A stretch of 64,000 nucleotides of DNA from assembly GCF_000024925.1 (NCBI RefSeq), contig NC_013521.1, forward strand, positions 930,001-994,000. Reading direction: 5' to 3'. Within the stretch, counting starts at the first letter, position 1. The number at the start of each line of letters is the position of its first letter. The position numbers and the translations under genes are program-made. Source of the DNA: Sanguibacter keddieii DSM 10542. GTDB lineage: Bacteria; Actinomycetota; Actinomycetes; Actinomycetales; Cellulomonadaceae. The notes beneath the pieces were generated by a model. That model saw only the letters and a program-made list of their open reading frames with translations. It did no database searches and had not been told where the DNA came from. This document shows, piece by piece, positions 52,505-61,028 of the stretch.

Positions 52505-53951
52505 CACGACCCCCGGCCCGCTGCCCGAGGTCGACGGGCGCCGCGTCAAGATCGGCGTGCTCGTCTACAACGACTGCCACGCCGACGCCCGCGTCCTCAA
52601 GACCGCCGCGACGCTCCAGGCGGCGGGCGCCGACGTGCGCATCGTCGGAGTCGCCCGCGCCCGTGCCGGCTTCCCCGTCGGGTCGCAGGTGCTCCCCTCC
52701 GGGGTCGAGCTCGAGCGCGTCCCGGAGTTCGAGCTCGTCAAGGCGCTGCCGCGGACCGCCGCGCTGGCCAAGCGCCTCCTCGGCGTGGGCCGCGGACCGG
52801 TGCCCGACCCGGTCGCGGCACCGGCCCCCGAGCGCACGGCCGACGAGGCCGGTCGGACCACGGCGCCCGAGGTCCCGTCGGCACCTCCGGCACCGTCGTC
52901 CGCCCCCGCCCCCGCCCCCGCGCCGGCACGGTCGGTCGGGTCCCGCCTCAAGACCACGGCCGCCGGCCTCTGGCTCAAGACGTACCAGGTGGTCAGCCTC
53001 GTGCTGTACCAGCGCGGTGCCCGCAAGGCCCTCGCGGCCTGGGGCCCGGACCTCGTGCACGCCAACGACGCGAACACCCTCGCCCCGGCCTCGCGGCTCG
53101 GCGTCCCGGTGGTCTACGACTCCCACGAGCTCTGGACGCACCGCAACGTCAAGGGCCCCCGCCCGGTCGCGGAGGTCGTCGAGAGGCTCTCCGAGCGCCG
53201 GCACGCGCGCCGCGCGGCGGGCGTGGTGACCGTCTCCCCGAGCATCGCGGAGTGGCTGCACCGCACCTACCGGCTGTCGGCCGAACCGGTGCTCGTGCGG
53301 AACATCCCGTCGGCGCCCACCGCGCCGCCGAGCCCGTCCACGGGCCGGCTGCGCGACCTCGCAGGACTCGGCCCGGACGACCGCGTCATCGCCTACGGCG
53401 GCCGGATCACCACCTCGCGCGGCATCGAGGAGACGCTCAGCGCCATGCGCGAGCTCCCCGCTGATGTGCACTTCGTGCTGCTCGGGTACGGCGAGCCCGA
53501 GTACGTGGGCCCCCTCGGCGACCTCGCCGAGACCCTCGGCGTGCGGGACCGCGTGCACTTCGTCGGACGTGTCGGTCCCGACGAGGTGGCGGGGGCGCTC
53601 GCCGACGCCGACGTGTCGATCGTCTACGTCCGGCCCACCTGCCTGAGCTACCGCTACTCGCTGCCCAACAAGCTCTTCGAGGCGATCCACGCCGGGCTGC
53701 CGATCGCCGCGGCGGACCTGCCGGACACGGCGCGGGTGGTCGAGGACTTCGGCGTCGGGCGCGTGTTCTCGTCCGACTCCCCGCAGGACCTCGCCCGCGT
53801 GGTCCTCGAGGTCCTCGAGGACCCCGACGCGTACCGGGCGGCGTCCCGCGCGGCGGTCGAGCACCTCACCTGGGAGATCGAGTCCGAGCGGCTGCTGGCG
53901 CTGTACCGGGACGTGCTGGGCCGCCGCCGTGCATCTCGGGGCCGTGCATGA
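52497..53951 (+). CDS. GT4 family glycosyltransferase with Pro/Ala-rich insert
   Basis: A 484-aa GT-B enzyme. The N-terminal domain starts KIGVLVYNDCHADARVLKTA, and a low-complexity Pro/Ala linker (about 104-146) interrupts it. HANDANTLAPASRLGVPVVY and DSHELWTHRN follow, and the C-terminal domain has VIAYGGRITTSRGIEETL and PNKLFEAIHAGLPIAA. The PNKLFE motif replaces the usual PEGF or S-E-G. The ATG at 52497 has AGAGGA 6 nt upstream and overlaps the ABC gene by 8 nt. Confidence 0.85.
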   Translation: MPDTTPGPLPEVDGRRVKIGVLVYNDCHADARVLKTAATLQAAGADVRIVGVARARAGFPVGSQVLPSGVELERVPEFELVKALPRTAALAKRLLGVGRGPVPDPVAAPAPERTADEAGRTTAPEVPSAPPAPSSAPAPAPAPARSVGSRLKTTAAGLWLKTYQVVSLVLYQRGARKALAAWGPDLVHANDANTLAPASRLGVPVVYDSHELWTHRNVKGPRPVAEVVERLSERRHARRAAGVVTVSPSIAEWLHRTYRLSAEPVLVRNIPSAPTAPPSPSTGRLRDLAGLGPDDRVIAYGGRITTSRGIEETLSAMRELPADVHFVLLGYGEPEYVGPLGDLAETLGVRDRVHFVGRVGPDEVAGALADADVSIVYVRPTCLSYRYSLPNKLFEAIHAGLPIAAADLPDTARVVEDFGVGRVFSSDSPQDLARVVLEVLEDPDAYRAASRAAVEHLTWEIESERLLALYRDVLGRRRASRGRA

Positions 53952-55084
53952 CCCGCCCGTCGCTGCTGATCCTGTCGTTCTCGCCGATCGCCGACGACGC
54001 CCGCGTCCTCAAGCAGGTGCGGCTGTTCGCCGACCGCTACGACGTGACGACCTGCGGGTACGGTCCGGCGCCCGAGGGCGTCGTGGCCCACCACGAGGTG
54101 CCGGCCGACCTGCCGGCCTGGCGCAAGGACCCGCGGTGGTTGCTGCTGCGCCAGTACTCGCGCGTCTACTGGGGCAACGCTGCGGTGGCGTACGCGAAGA
54201 GCGTCCTGCCAGTCGGGGAGTTCGACGCGGTGCTCGCCGATGACGTGGACACCGTCCCGCTCGCGCTGTCGCTCCGGCCGCGTCACGGGGTGCACGCCGA
54301 CCTCCACGAGTACGCCCCGGGGCAGAACAGCGAGCTGCCGCGGTGGCGCTGGTTCGTGGCGCCGTACGTCCGGTGGATCTGCCGACGCTTCGTGCCGCAG
54401 ACCGCGTCGGTGACGACGGTCGGCCAGGGCATCGCCGAGCGGTACACCCGTGAGTTCGGGTACCCGGTCGGGGTCGTCACCAACGCGGCGCCCTACGCCG
54501 AGCTCGAGCCGGCGACGGTGGGCTCGCCGGTGCGCCTGGTGCACTCGGGCAACGCGCAGCGCAACCGCACCCTCGAGGTGATGATCGACGGCGTCGAGCG
54601 GTCCACCACCCCGGTCACCCTCGACCTGCTGCTCATGCCCAACGACGAGGTGTACCGCGACGAGCTGCGCGCTCGGTGCGCCGGCTCCGAACGCGTGCGG
54701 GTCCTCGACCCGGTCCCGTACCGGGACCTGGTGCGCACCCTCAACGGCTACGACGTCGGGGTGTTCGTGCTGCCGCCCGTCAACGTCAACTACGAGTGGA
54801 CGCTGCCCAACAAGTTCTTCGACTATGTGCAGGCGCGCCTCGGCGTCATCGTCGGGCCGAGCCCCGAGATGGCCCGCGAGGTCGAGGCCCGCGGCCTCGG
54901 CGCGGTCACGGCCGACTTCTCGGCCGACGGCTTCGCCGCGGTGCTCGACGGTCTCGACCCCGCGACGGTCACCACGTGGCGCGAGGCCTCGGACGCCTGC
55001 GCCCGCGAGCTCTCCGCCGAGGTGCAGTCGACCGGCTGGGCCGACGCGGTCGGGCGGCTCCTCGACGGCCCTCCGGAGGGCTGA
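53948..55084 (+). CDS. GT4-like family glycosyltransferase
   Basis: A 378-aa GT-B enzyme related to the preceding one (LLILSFSPIADDARVLKQVRLFA; DLHEYAPGQ; VVTNAAPYAEL; VRLVHSGNAQRNRTLEVMIDGV; TLPNKFFDYVQARLGVIVG). The two share the ADARVLK and PNK[LF]F motifs and probably act on successive residues. Its ATG overlaps the upstream stop (ATGA). Confidence 0.85.
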   Translation: MTRPSLLILSFSPIADDARVLKQVRLFADRYDVTTCGYGPAPEGVVAHHEVPADLPAWRKDPRWLLLRQYSRVYWGNAAVAYAKSVLPVGEFDAVLADDVDTVPLALSLRPRHGVHADLHEYAPGQNSELPRWRWFVAPYVRWICRRFVPQTASVTTVGQGIAERYTREFGYPVGVVTNAAPYAELEPATVGSPVRLVHSGNAQRNRTLEVMIDGVERSTTPVTLDLLLMPNDEVYRDELRARCAGSERVRVLDPVPYRDLVRTLNGYDVGVFVLPPVNVNYEWTLPNKFFDYVQARLGVIVGPSPEMAREVEARGLGAVTADFSADGFAAVLDGLDPATVTTWREASDACARELSAEVQSTGWADAVGRLLDGPPEG

Positions 55085-55103
55085 CCGGGCACGCCCAGGC
55101 GGC

Positions 55104-55658
55104 TCAGCCCAGCGCGGCCACCCGGGCGAGGAGGTCGGTCGGGTCGTCGGGCCGCTCCTCCAGGCTGCTCTCGGGCAGGTAGGTGAGGGCGTCGCCGTCG
55201 ATCGTGATGCGGCCGGTCGGCCCTGCGCTGACGTGGTAGCCACCGTCGTGCGCGGTGAGGAACAGGACGGCCTCGTCGCCGACCACCATGAGCGGGTCGT
55301 CCATGACCAGCAACGACGGATAGGGGTCCTCGGCGACGCCGTGCTGCTTGACGACGACCTCGGTCGGCGCGCCGGTGCTCGGCTTCACCGGGTGGTCGAT
55401 GCGCACCCGGTACTCGGTCCACGGGATTCCTCCCTCGGGCGACTCCCAGTCCTGGACAGCCACGACGGTCGTCCGGGCGACGAGGTCAGAGGCCTCGGCC
55501 ATCTCGGCAAGGGTCGGGTAGGAGTGCGCCCAGCTCTGCATCGAGGAGGTCGCGCCCCCAGCGCGATCACCCTGCCCGCACCCGCTCAGCGCGACGGACA
55601 CCGCCAGCACCAGTCCGACGGCTGCCGTCGTTCTCGTGGCTCGGTCTCGTCCAGACAC
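55104..55658 (-). CDS. putative lipoprotein of unknown function
   Basis: A 184-aa protein with a signal peptide and lipobox LSGC (Cys at about 28; AVSVALSGCGQGD). The mature domain of about 150 residues (VARTTVVAVQDWES, YRVRIDHPVKP, EDPYPSLLVMDDPLMVVGDEAVLFLT, GRITIDGDALTYLP) is beta-rich and resembles small surface lipoproteins with an SLH-free OB-like fold. I recognise no family. The GTG start at 55658 has GAGGGGG upstream and puts the lipobox in the right place. It is convergent with the GT genes. Confidence 0.75.
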   Translation of the reverse strand: MSGRDRATRTTAAVGLVLAVSVALSGCGQGDRAGGATSSMQSWAHSYPTLAEMAEASDLVARTTVVAVQDWESPEGGIPWTEYRVRIDHPVKPSTGAPTEVVVKQHGVAEDPYPSLLVMDDPLMVVGDEAVLFLTAHDGGYHVSAGPTGRITIDGDALTYLPESSLEERPDDPTDLLARVAALG

Positions 55659-55757
55659 CGTGGCCCCCTCGGTCGTGGTGCGTCCTGACCTATCTGTGTG
55701 TGCGGCGAGTGGTTCCTTGCAACAAGACCGCTGTGACCAACTCATGTCTCGGTGCCA

Positions 55758-55813
55758 TGACATCGCGGAATGTCACGGAACTGGGACGTCCAGTCGTGTC
55801 ACGATACTGTGAC
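55758..55813 (+). promoter_or_regulatory. promoter and twin inverted repeats before the XRE-type gene
   Basis: TGACA-N8-TGTCA (55758-55775) and GTCAC-N6-GTGAC (55798-55813). The second overlaps TACTGT (55805-55810), a -10 that ends 7 nt before the ATG at 55818. Binding of the regulator here would repress its own leaderless promoter. Confidence 0.5.
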
Positions 55814-55817
55814 GTTC

Positions 55818-56081
55818 ATGGTCGTCATCCGGAACGAGATCGAGCTCGGACCGGCACTGCGCGAGCGACGCGAGCGTGCTGGCCTCACACAGGCTCAGCT
55901 CGCGCTCCGCGCGAATGTCTCGCGTGCCTTCGTGATCGACATCGAACGCGGGCGCAGGCCTCGCGCCGAGCTGACCAGGGTGCTCGCAGTCATGCGAGCG
56001 CTGGATTCCGCCATCACCCTCGTAGACCACCAGGCACAGACCGCCGAAGAGGCGCTGGCCGACCTCCTGGGGGAGCGGTGA
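55818..56081 (+). CDS. XRE/HipB-like helix-turn-helix regulator
   Basis: An 87-aa protein with an XRE helix-turn-helix at about 10-63 (LGPALRERRERAGLTQAQLA, NVSRAFVIDIERGRRPRAEL) and a short C-terminal helix. HipB-type antitoxins have this form and normally precede hipA. Here only a coupled 16-codon frame (GTGA overlap, 56078-56128) follows, so any partner is missing or lost. It may be a stand-alone regulator of the surrounding glycan genes. Confidence 0.8.
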   Translation: MVVIRNEIELGPALRERRERAGLTQAQLALRANVSRAFVIDIERGRRPRAELTRVLAVMRALDSAITLVDHQAQTAEEALADLLGER

Positions 56082-56152
56082 GCCCGGGCTCGACGCCACG
56101 CGAGTTGCTCGGGCGCTCCGGGGCTTGACACCCGCTAGAGCACTCTCGTTCG

Positions 56153-57220
56153 CTACCGCGCCCGCCGCACCAGCTCGTCGACCACGCGCTCCGCCGCGTG
56201 ACCGTCGCCGTAGGGCGTCGCGTCGGTCGGTGCGGGGGCCGGGCGCTGGACGCCCGCGAGGATCTGCTCGGCGGTGGTGGCGAGGACGTTCCAGCCGAGG
56301 TCGACGGTCTCGACCCACTCGGTCTCGGTGCGCACGGTGGTGCAGGGGACGCGCAGCAGGAAGGCCTCCTTCTGCAGGCCGCCCGAGTCGGTCACCACGC
56401 CGGCGCTCGCCATGGTCGCGGCGAGCAGCTCGGGGTAGGGGAGCGGCGCGTGCAGGCGCACGGAGCCACCGGTCCAGTCGATCCCGAAGGCCTCGGAGCG
56501 CGCCAGCAGGCGCGGGTGGGCCAGCAGCACCACCGGCTTGTCGAGGGCCTTGAGGCTCCTGGCGATCTCGACCAGGCGCGCCGGGTCGTCGGTGCTCTCG
56601 GCGCGGTGGATGGTCGCGACGTAGTACTCGCCCGCCTCGACGCCCGCGCTCGCGAGGATCGGCGCGGGGGCGCCCGTGAGGGCGTCGCGCACGGTGTGCA
56701 GGACGTCGGTCATGACGTCGCCGACCACCACGGTGCGCTCCGCGAGGCCCTCGGCCGCGAGGTGGTCACGGGCCACGTCGGTCGGCGCGAGCAGCAGGTC
56801 GGCCGCGTGGTCGGTGAGCACCCGGTTGTGCTCCTCGGGCATCGCCCGGTTGAAGGACCGCAGCCCCGCCTCGAGGTGTGCCACCGGCAGGTGCATCTTC
56901 ACCGCGGACAGCGTCCCGGCGAGCGTGGAGTTGGTGTCCCCGTAGACGAGCACCCAGTCGGGGCGGTGCTCTTCGAGGACCGCGTCCATCGCGGCGAGGA
57001 TCGCGCCGGTCTGCTGCCCGTGCGTCCCGGACCCGGCACCCAGGTGCACGTCAGGCGCGGGGATGCCGAGGTCGGTGAAGAACACGTCCGAGAGCATCGG
57101 GTCGTAGTGCTGCCCGGTGTGCACGATCACGTGCTCGACGCCGCGCGCCGTCGCGGCGTGCGCGATCGGGGCGAGCTTGACGAACTGCGGGCGGGCACCG
57201 ACCACCGAGAGGATCTTCAC
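56153..57220 (-). CDS. wbpI: non-hydrolysing UDP-N-acetylglucosamine 2-epimerase, WbpI-like
   Basis: A 355-aa GT-B-fold epimerase: VVGARPQFVKLAPI, HTGQHYDPMLSD, VYGDTNSTLAG, HLEAGLRSFNRAMPEEHNR, ATIHRAES, and TDSGGLQKEAFLL. The block CTTVRTETEWVETVDLGWN resembles WbpI-type enzymes that act on UDP-GlcNAc3NAcA, rather than classical WecB (from memory). With the other Wbp-like enzymes it would produce the manno-configured donor. It starts GTG at 57220, divergent from the next GT gene. Confidence 0.88.
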   Translation of the reverse strand: MKILSVVGARPQFVKLAPIAHAATARGVEHVIVHTGQHYDPMLSDVFFTDLGIPAPDVHLGAGSGTHGQQTGAILAAMDAVLEEHRPDWVLVYGDTNSTLAGTLSAVKMHLPVAHLEAGLRSFNRAMPEEHNRVLTDHAADLLLAPTDVARDHLAAEGLAERTVVVGDVMTDVLHTVRDALTGAPAPILASAGVEAGEYYVATIHRAESTDDPARLVEIARSLKALDKPVVLLAHPRLLARSEAFGIDWTGGSVRLHAPLPYPELLAATMASAGVVTDSGGLQKEAFLLRVPCTTVRTETEWVETVDLGWNVLATTAEQILAGVQRPAPAPTDATPYGDGHAAERVVDELVRRAR

Positions 57221-57260
57221 GGTCGACGAGTCTACGCAGGAGCCCTCCGGCGGGCGCTGG

Positions 57261-57266
57261 TAGCGT
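57261..57266 (+). promoter_or_regulatory. -10 element for leaderless glycosyltransferase transcript
   Basis: TAGCGT ends 7 nt before the GTG at 57274, with no Shine-Dalgarno in the 54-bp divergent gap. Confidence 0.5.
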
Positions 57267-57273
57267 CGCCCGC

Positions 57274-58398
57274 GTGAAGATCCTCGCCGTCACCACCTGG
57301 TTCCCGAGCGACGCCTCACCGACCACGGGCACCTTCGTGGACAAGGACGTCCGGGCGATCGCGCAGCACGACGACGTCGAGGTGGTCCACCTCGTGGCCC
57401 CGCACCTCGCCGACCGCTCCACGCTCGACGCCGGGGGAGCCGACACCGTCGACCGCGACGGGATCACCGTGCGCCGGTTCGTCATGTCCCCGCAGCGCCC
57501 CGACCAGATGGCCGCCGCACGCCGGGCGCTCGAACCCCTGGTCCAGCGGTCCGACGTCGTCCACACCATGGCCTTCTCGACCCTGCTGCCCTTCGCGGTG
57601 CGCCGCCCCGACCGCCCCTGGGTGCACACCGAGCACTGGTCCGGACTCACCACCCCCTCGACCCTCCCGCTCGCCTGGCGCCTCGCCCTCCCCGCCCTCA
57701 AGCCCCTGCTGCGCCGGCCCGACGTGGTCACCGCCGTCTGCGAGTACCTCGCCCGCCCGGTCCGCGCCGTGCGCTCCGGACCGACCACCCTCGTGCCCTG
57801 CATCGTCCCGCAGCCCCCGGCGCTCGTCCCGCGCCGCCCCCTCGACGGGCGGCCCCTCGAGCTCGTCGGCGTCGGCGGCCTCGTCGACCGCAAGGACCCG
57901 CTGCTCGCAGTCGAGGTCGTCGCCGAGCTCAGCCGCCGCGGCCACGACGCACGCCTCACCTGGGCCGGCAGCGGCCCCCTGCACGACGACGCGCTCGCGC
58001 TCGCGGCCCGGCTCGGCGTCGCCGACCAGGTCACCCTCCTCGGGTCGGTCGACACCGCGGGCGTCGGTGCGGCGCTCGACGCGGCCGACCTCTTCTTCCT
58101 GCCCACCAAGGCCGACAACTTCTGCGTGTCGGCCGCCGAGGCGCTCGTGCACGGGCGGCCCGTGGTGGTCGGCGCGACGGGCGGGCAGGGCGAGTACATC
58201 GAGCCGCACGTCGGCGAGCTCGTCGCCGAGCAGACCGTCAGCGCCTACACGGCGGCGGTCGAGCGCGTGGCCGCAGCGACGGCAGACCTCGCCGCGGACG
58301 ACGTGGCCGGCACCATCGGCGACAGGTTCTCGGCCGAGGCGGTCCAGCGCGGCTACGCCGACGCCTACGAGCGCGCCGTCTCCCGGCGAGCACGGTGA
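57274..58398 (+). CDS. GT4 family glycosyltransferase
   Basis: A 374-aa GT-B enzyme: KILAVTTWFPSDASPTTGTFV, HTEHWSGLT, LVPCIVPQPP, ELVGVGGLVDRKDPLLAVEVV, TWAGSGPLHDDALAL, and LFFLPTKADNFCVSAAEALVHGRPVVVGATGGQGEYI. The E-x7-E-like catalytic region (SAAEALVHGRPV) is standard. The GTG start is supported by a leaderless -10. It overlaps the following GT2 gene by 4 nt. Confidence 0.87.
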   Translation: MKILAVTTWFPSDASPTTGTFVDKDVRAIAQHDDVEVVHLVAPHLADRSTLDAGGADTVDRDGITVRRFVMSPQRPDQMAAARRALEPLVQRSDVVHTMAFSTLLPFAVRRPDRPWVHTEHWSGLTTPSTLPLAWRLALPALKPLLRRPDVVTAVCEYLARPVRAVRSGPTTLVPCIVPQPPALVPRRPLDGRPLELVGVGGLVDRKDPLLAVEVVAELSRRGHDARLTWAGSGPLHDDALALAARLGVADQVTLLGSVDTAGVGAALDAADLFFLPTKADNFCVSAAEALVHGRPVVVGATGGQGEYIEPHVGELVAEQTVSAYTAAVERVAAATADLAADDVAGTIGDRFSAEAVQRGYADAYERAVSRRAR

Positions 58399-59525
58399 GC
58401 CCGGTGGACCCGGTGGGTGTCTCGACGACCGACCCGGCGACCGACCCGGTGGTCGACCTCGTCGTCGCGGTGCACACCGCCGAGCGGCCCGTCGCCCGCG
58501 CCGTCGCCTCCGCCCTCGACTGCCAGGTCCCGGTGCGGGTCACGGTGGTCGCGCACCACGTGGAACCGGCACGCATCGAGGCCAACCTCGCGGGCGTCGC
58601 CGTCCCGGACGGGTCGAGCGTGCGCGTCCTCGCGCTGAGCGACGGCACCCGGAGCCCTGCAGGCCCGTTCAACCACGGGCTCGACGCCGCGACCGCTCCC
58701 TTCGTGGGCGTCATGGGGTCGGACGACCGTCTCGCCCCCGGTGCCCTCGACTCGTGGGTCGCGCTCCAGCGTCGGACCGGTGCGTCCGTGGTGATCGCGC
58801 GCCTCGCCCACGCCGTGGCTGGTGGGGGAGCGGGACGGCCTGTGCCGACCCCGCCAGCACGCCCGGGCCGCAGCACCGGGCTCGACGGCGTCCGAGACCG
58901 CCTCAGCTACCGCTCGGCGCCCCTGGGCCTGCTCGAGCGGGCGACCCTCGACCGCCTCGGCCTGCGCTTCACGCCGGGCCTGGAGGTGGGCGAGGACGTC
59001 GAGGTGGTCACGCGCCTCTGGTTCAGCGGCGCCCCGGTCGCCTTCGACCGGCGCGGCCCCGCCTACCTCGTCGAGGACGACGCCGGGGACCGCATCACCT
59101 ACGTGTCCCGGCCGGTCGACGCGGAGCTCGCCTTCGTCGAGCGCATCGTCGACGCCCCGTGGTTCCTCGCGTACTCCGGTGCTCAGCGCTCCGCCGCTGC
59201 GGTGAAGTTCCTGCGCATCCACGTCTTCGGTCTGCTCGGCAACCGTGACGAGGCCTTCTGGGACGACGACGAGCGCCGGTCCCTGGCGCGCGTCGCCCGC
59301 GGCCTGCTCGACGTGGCCCCGGGGTGCGAGCGTGTGCTGTCCCGCGCGGACCGGGCGGTCCTCGACGCGGTGCTCGACCCGGCCGTCCCGGTCGCCGACC
59401 TGCTCGCCCGGGGCAGGGCCCGTCGCCGCCACGGGCGCCCGGCGACCCTTCTCCCGCGTGACGTGCGGCAGGCCTTCGCCCGCGAGGCGCCGCTGCGCCT
59501 CATGGCGGCGTCGGTGCTGGTGTGA
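58395..59525 (+). CDS. GT2-like glycosyltransferase
   Basis: A 376-aa protein with a GT-A core in its first 200 residues: VDLVVAVHTAERPVARAVASAL, GPFNHGLDAATAPFVGVMGSDD (metal site GSDD), and GLEVGEDVEVVTRLWFSG. The C-terminal 170 residues are helical and lack a recognised domain. Both ends fit tight operon spacing: it starts in a GTGA overlap, and a 140-bp gap follows. Confidence 0.82.
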   Translation: MSPVDPVGVSTTDPATDPVVDLVVAVHTAERPVARAVASALDCQVPVRVTVVAHHVEPARIEANLAGVAVPDGSSVRVLALSDGTRSPAGPFNHGLDAATAPFVGVMGSDDRLAPGALDSWVALQRRTGASVVIARLAHAVAGGGAGRPVPTPPARPGRSTGLDGVRDRLSYRSAPLGLLERATLDRLGLRFTPGLEVGEDVEVVTRLWFSGAPVAFDRRGPAYLVEDDAGDRITYVSRPVDAELAFVERIVDAPWFLAYSGAQRSAAAVKFLRIHVFGLLGNRDEAFWDDDERRSLARVARGLLDVAPGCERVLSRADRAVLDAVLDPAVPVADLLARGRARRRHGRPATLLPRDVRQAFAREAPLRLMAASVLV

Positions 59526-59667
59526 GCGGCGGCGGCACCGTGCCGGGCGGCGCTCGACCGAGGTCCCGATTCGGGTCAGACCTGGCACGACCGCTATCCT
59601 CGGGGGTGGCAGAGGCCGCCCCCGACAGGGCTGGCCACGGACGACCGTGCACGGGGTGTGACAGCGA

Positions 59668-60948
59668 GTGATCTGGCGACGAGCAGGACGCGCAGGCGCC
59701 CGTCGCCCCGGTCGACCGCTCCGCGTGGTCGTCGCGAGCCGCATCTTCGTCCCCGAGCCCGCCGCCGCGTCGTTCCGGCTCGCCGCCCTCGTCGCGGCGC
59801 TCATCGGCCAGGGAGCCGACGTCGAGGTCCTCACGGTCCGCCCGGCCCCGCAGCACGGCGGCCAGGACGGTGCCCCCCGGACGGACGACGCCGAGACCGA
59901 CGCGCACATCCGCCGCTGGCCGGTGCTGCGTGACGCGACCGGCACCGTCCGCGGGTACGTGCCGTACCTCAGCTTCGACATCCCGCTGTTCTTCCGGCTC
60001 CTGCTGTGCCGTCGCCCGGACGTGGTGGTCGTCGAGCCGCCGCCCACCACGGCCTTCGTGGTGCGGGTGGTCTGCACCCTGCGCCGCATCCCGTACGTGA
60101 GCTACGCGCCCGACGTGTGGTCCGACGCCGCGCGCGGGACCCCCGCCCCGCGTGTGCTCGTCGACGCCGTCGCCGCGGTCGAGTCCTGGGCGCTGCGTGG
60201 TGCACGCCGTGTGCTCGCCGTGTCGCAGCAGATCGCGGGCCGGGTCGAGGCCATGGGCGTCGACCACGAGTCCCTCGTGGTGGTCAACAACGGCGCCGAC
60301 ACCCGCACCTTCACCCCGGACGGTCCCCGGACCGACGAGGGCCGCTACTTCGTGTACGCCGGCACCACCTCCGAGTGGCAGGGCGCGGACGTGTTCGTCG
60401 ACGCCCTCCGCAGCGTCCTGACGGTCGCCCCGGACGTGCGCATCGTGTTCATCGGCCAGGGCAGCGCGTGGGAAGGGCTGCAGGAGCAGGCCCGGGACCT
60501 CCCGGAGGGCTCCGTGGTGTTCATGGACGCCGTGGCGCCCGCCGAGGCCGCCGTGTGGATCCGTGGCGCGCTCTCGTCGCTCGTGAGCCTGCGCCCGGGG
60601 CTCGGCTACGACTTCGCCTTCCCCACCAAGGTCTTCGCGGCGGCTGCCTCGGGAGTCCCCGTGGTCTTCGCCGGCGTGGGTCCGGCGCGCGACGTCGTCG
60701 CCGGTGCCGACCTCGGGTACGCGGTCGAGTACGACGAGGCCGCGGTGGCCGAGGCCATGACGGAGCTCGCGACGCGTGAGACGGACCGCGAGGCCCGGAC
60801 GGCCGAGCGCACCCGGCTCTCCCGGTGGGCCCGTCGCTTCGGGTCCATCGAGCGCTCCGGGGAGGACGCCGCACGCGCCGTCCTCGAGGTGGCCGCACGG
60901 GGCCGTTCCGTCAGCGAGGACCGGTCGGGCGTCTCCCGCCTGACGTGA
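59668..60948 (+). CDS. GT4 family glycosyltransferase, paralogue 2
   Basis: A 426-aa GT-B enzyme that matches the protein at 49,280-50,521 almost block for block: VVASRIFVPEPAAASFRLAA, RGYVPYLSFDIPL, EPPPTTAFVVRVV, YAPDVWSDAA, TSEWQGADVFVDAL, FIGQGSAW, YDFAFPTKVFAAAASGVPVVF. The two copies flank the central glycan genes. It may add the same sugar at another position. A C-terminal tail of about 20 residues is unique. It starts GTG at 59668. Confidence 0.87.
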   Translation: MIWRRAGRAGARRPGRPLRVVVASRIFVPEPAAASFRLAALVAALIGQGADVEVLTVRPAPQHGGQDGAPRTDDAETDAHIRRWPVLRDATGTVRGYVPYLSFDIPLFFRLLLCRRPDVVVVEPPPTTAFVVRVVCTLRRIPYVSYAPDVWSDAARGTPAPRVLVDAVAAVESWALRGARRVLAVSQQIAGRVEAMGVDHESLVVVNNGADTRTFTPDGPRTDEGRYFVYAGTTSEWQGADVFVDALRSVLTVAPDVRIVFIGQGSAWEGLQEQARDLPEGSVVFMDAVAPAEAAVWIRGALSSLVSLRPGLGYDFAFPTKVFAAAASGVPVVFAGVGPARDVVAGADLGYAVEYDEAAVAEAMTELATRETDREARTAERTRLSRWARRFGSIERSGEDAARAVLEVAARGRSVSEDRSGVSRLT

Positions 60949-61028
60949 TCGACGGTCGTCGCAGTATCCTGCTCGGAGCCCTGCCGCCGTCCTGCGCGGG
61001 GCCACAACTCTCGTCGTGAGGATGTCGC

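Noticed and set aside
52374-53864. Long open frame antisense to a glycosyltransferase
   Set aside because: No motif, and it has the same compositional signature as other antisense shadows.
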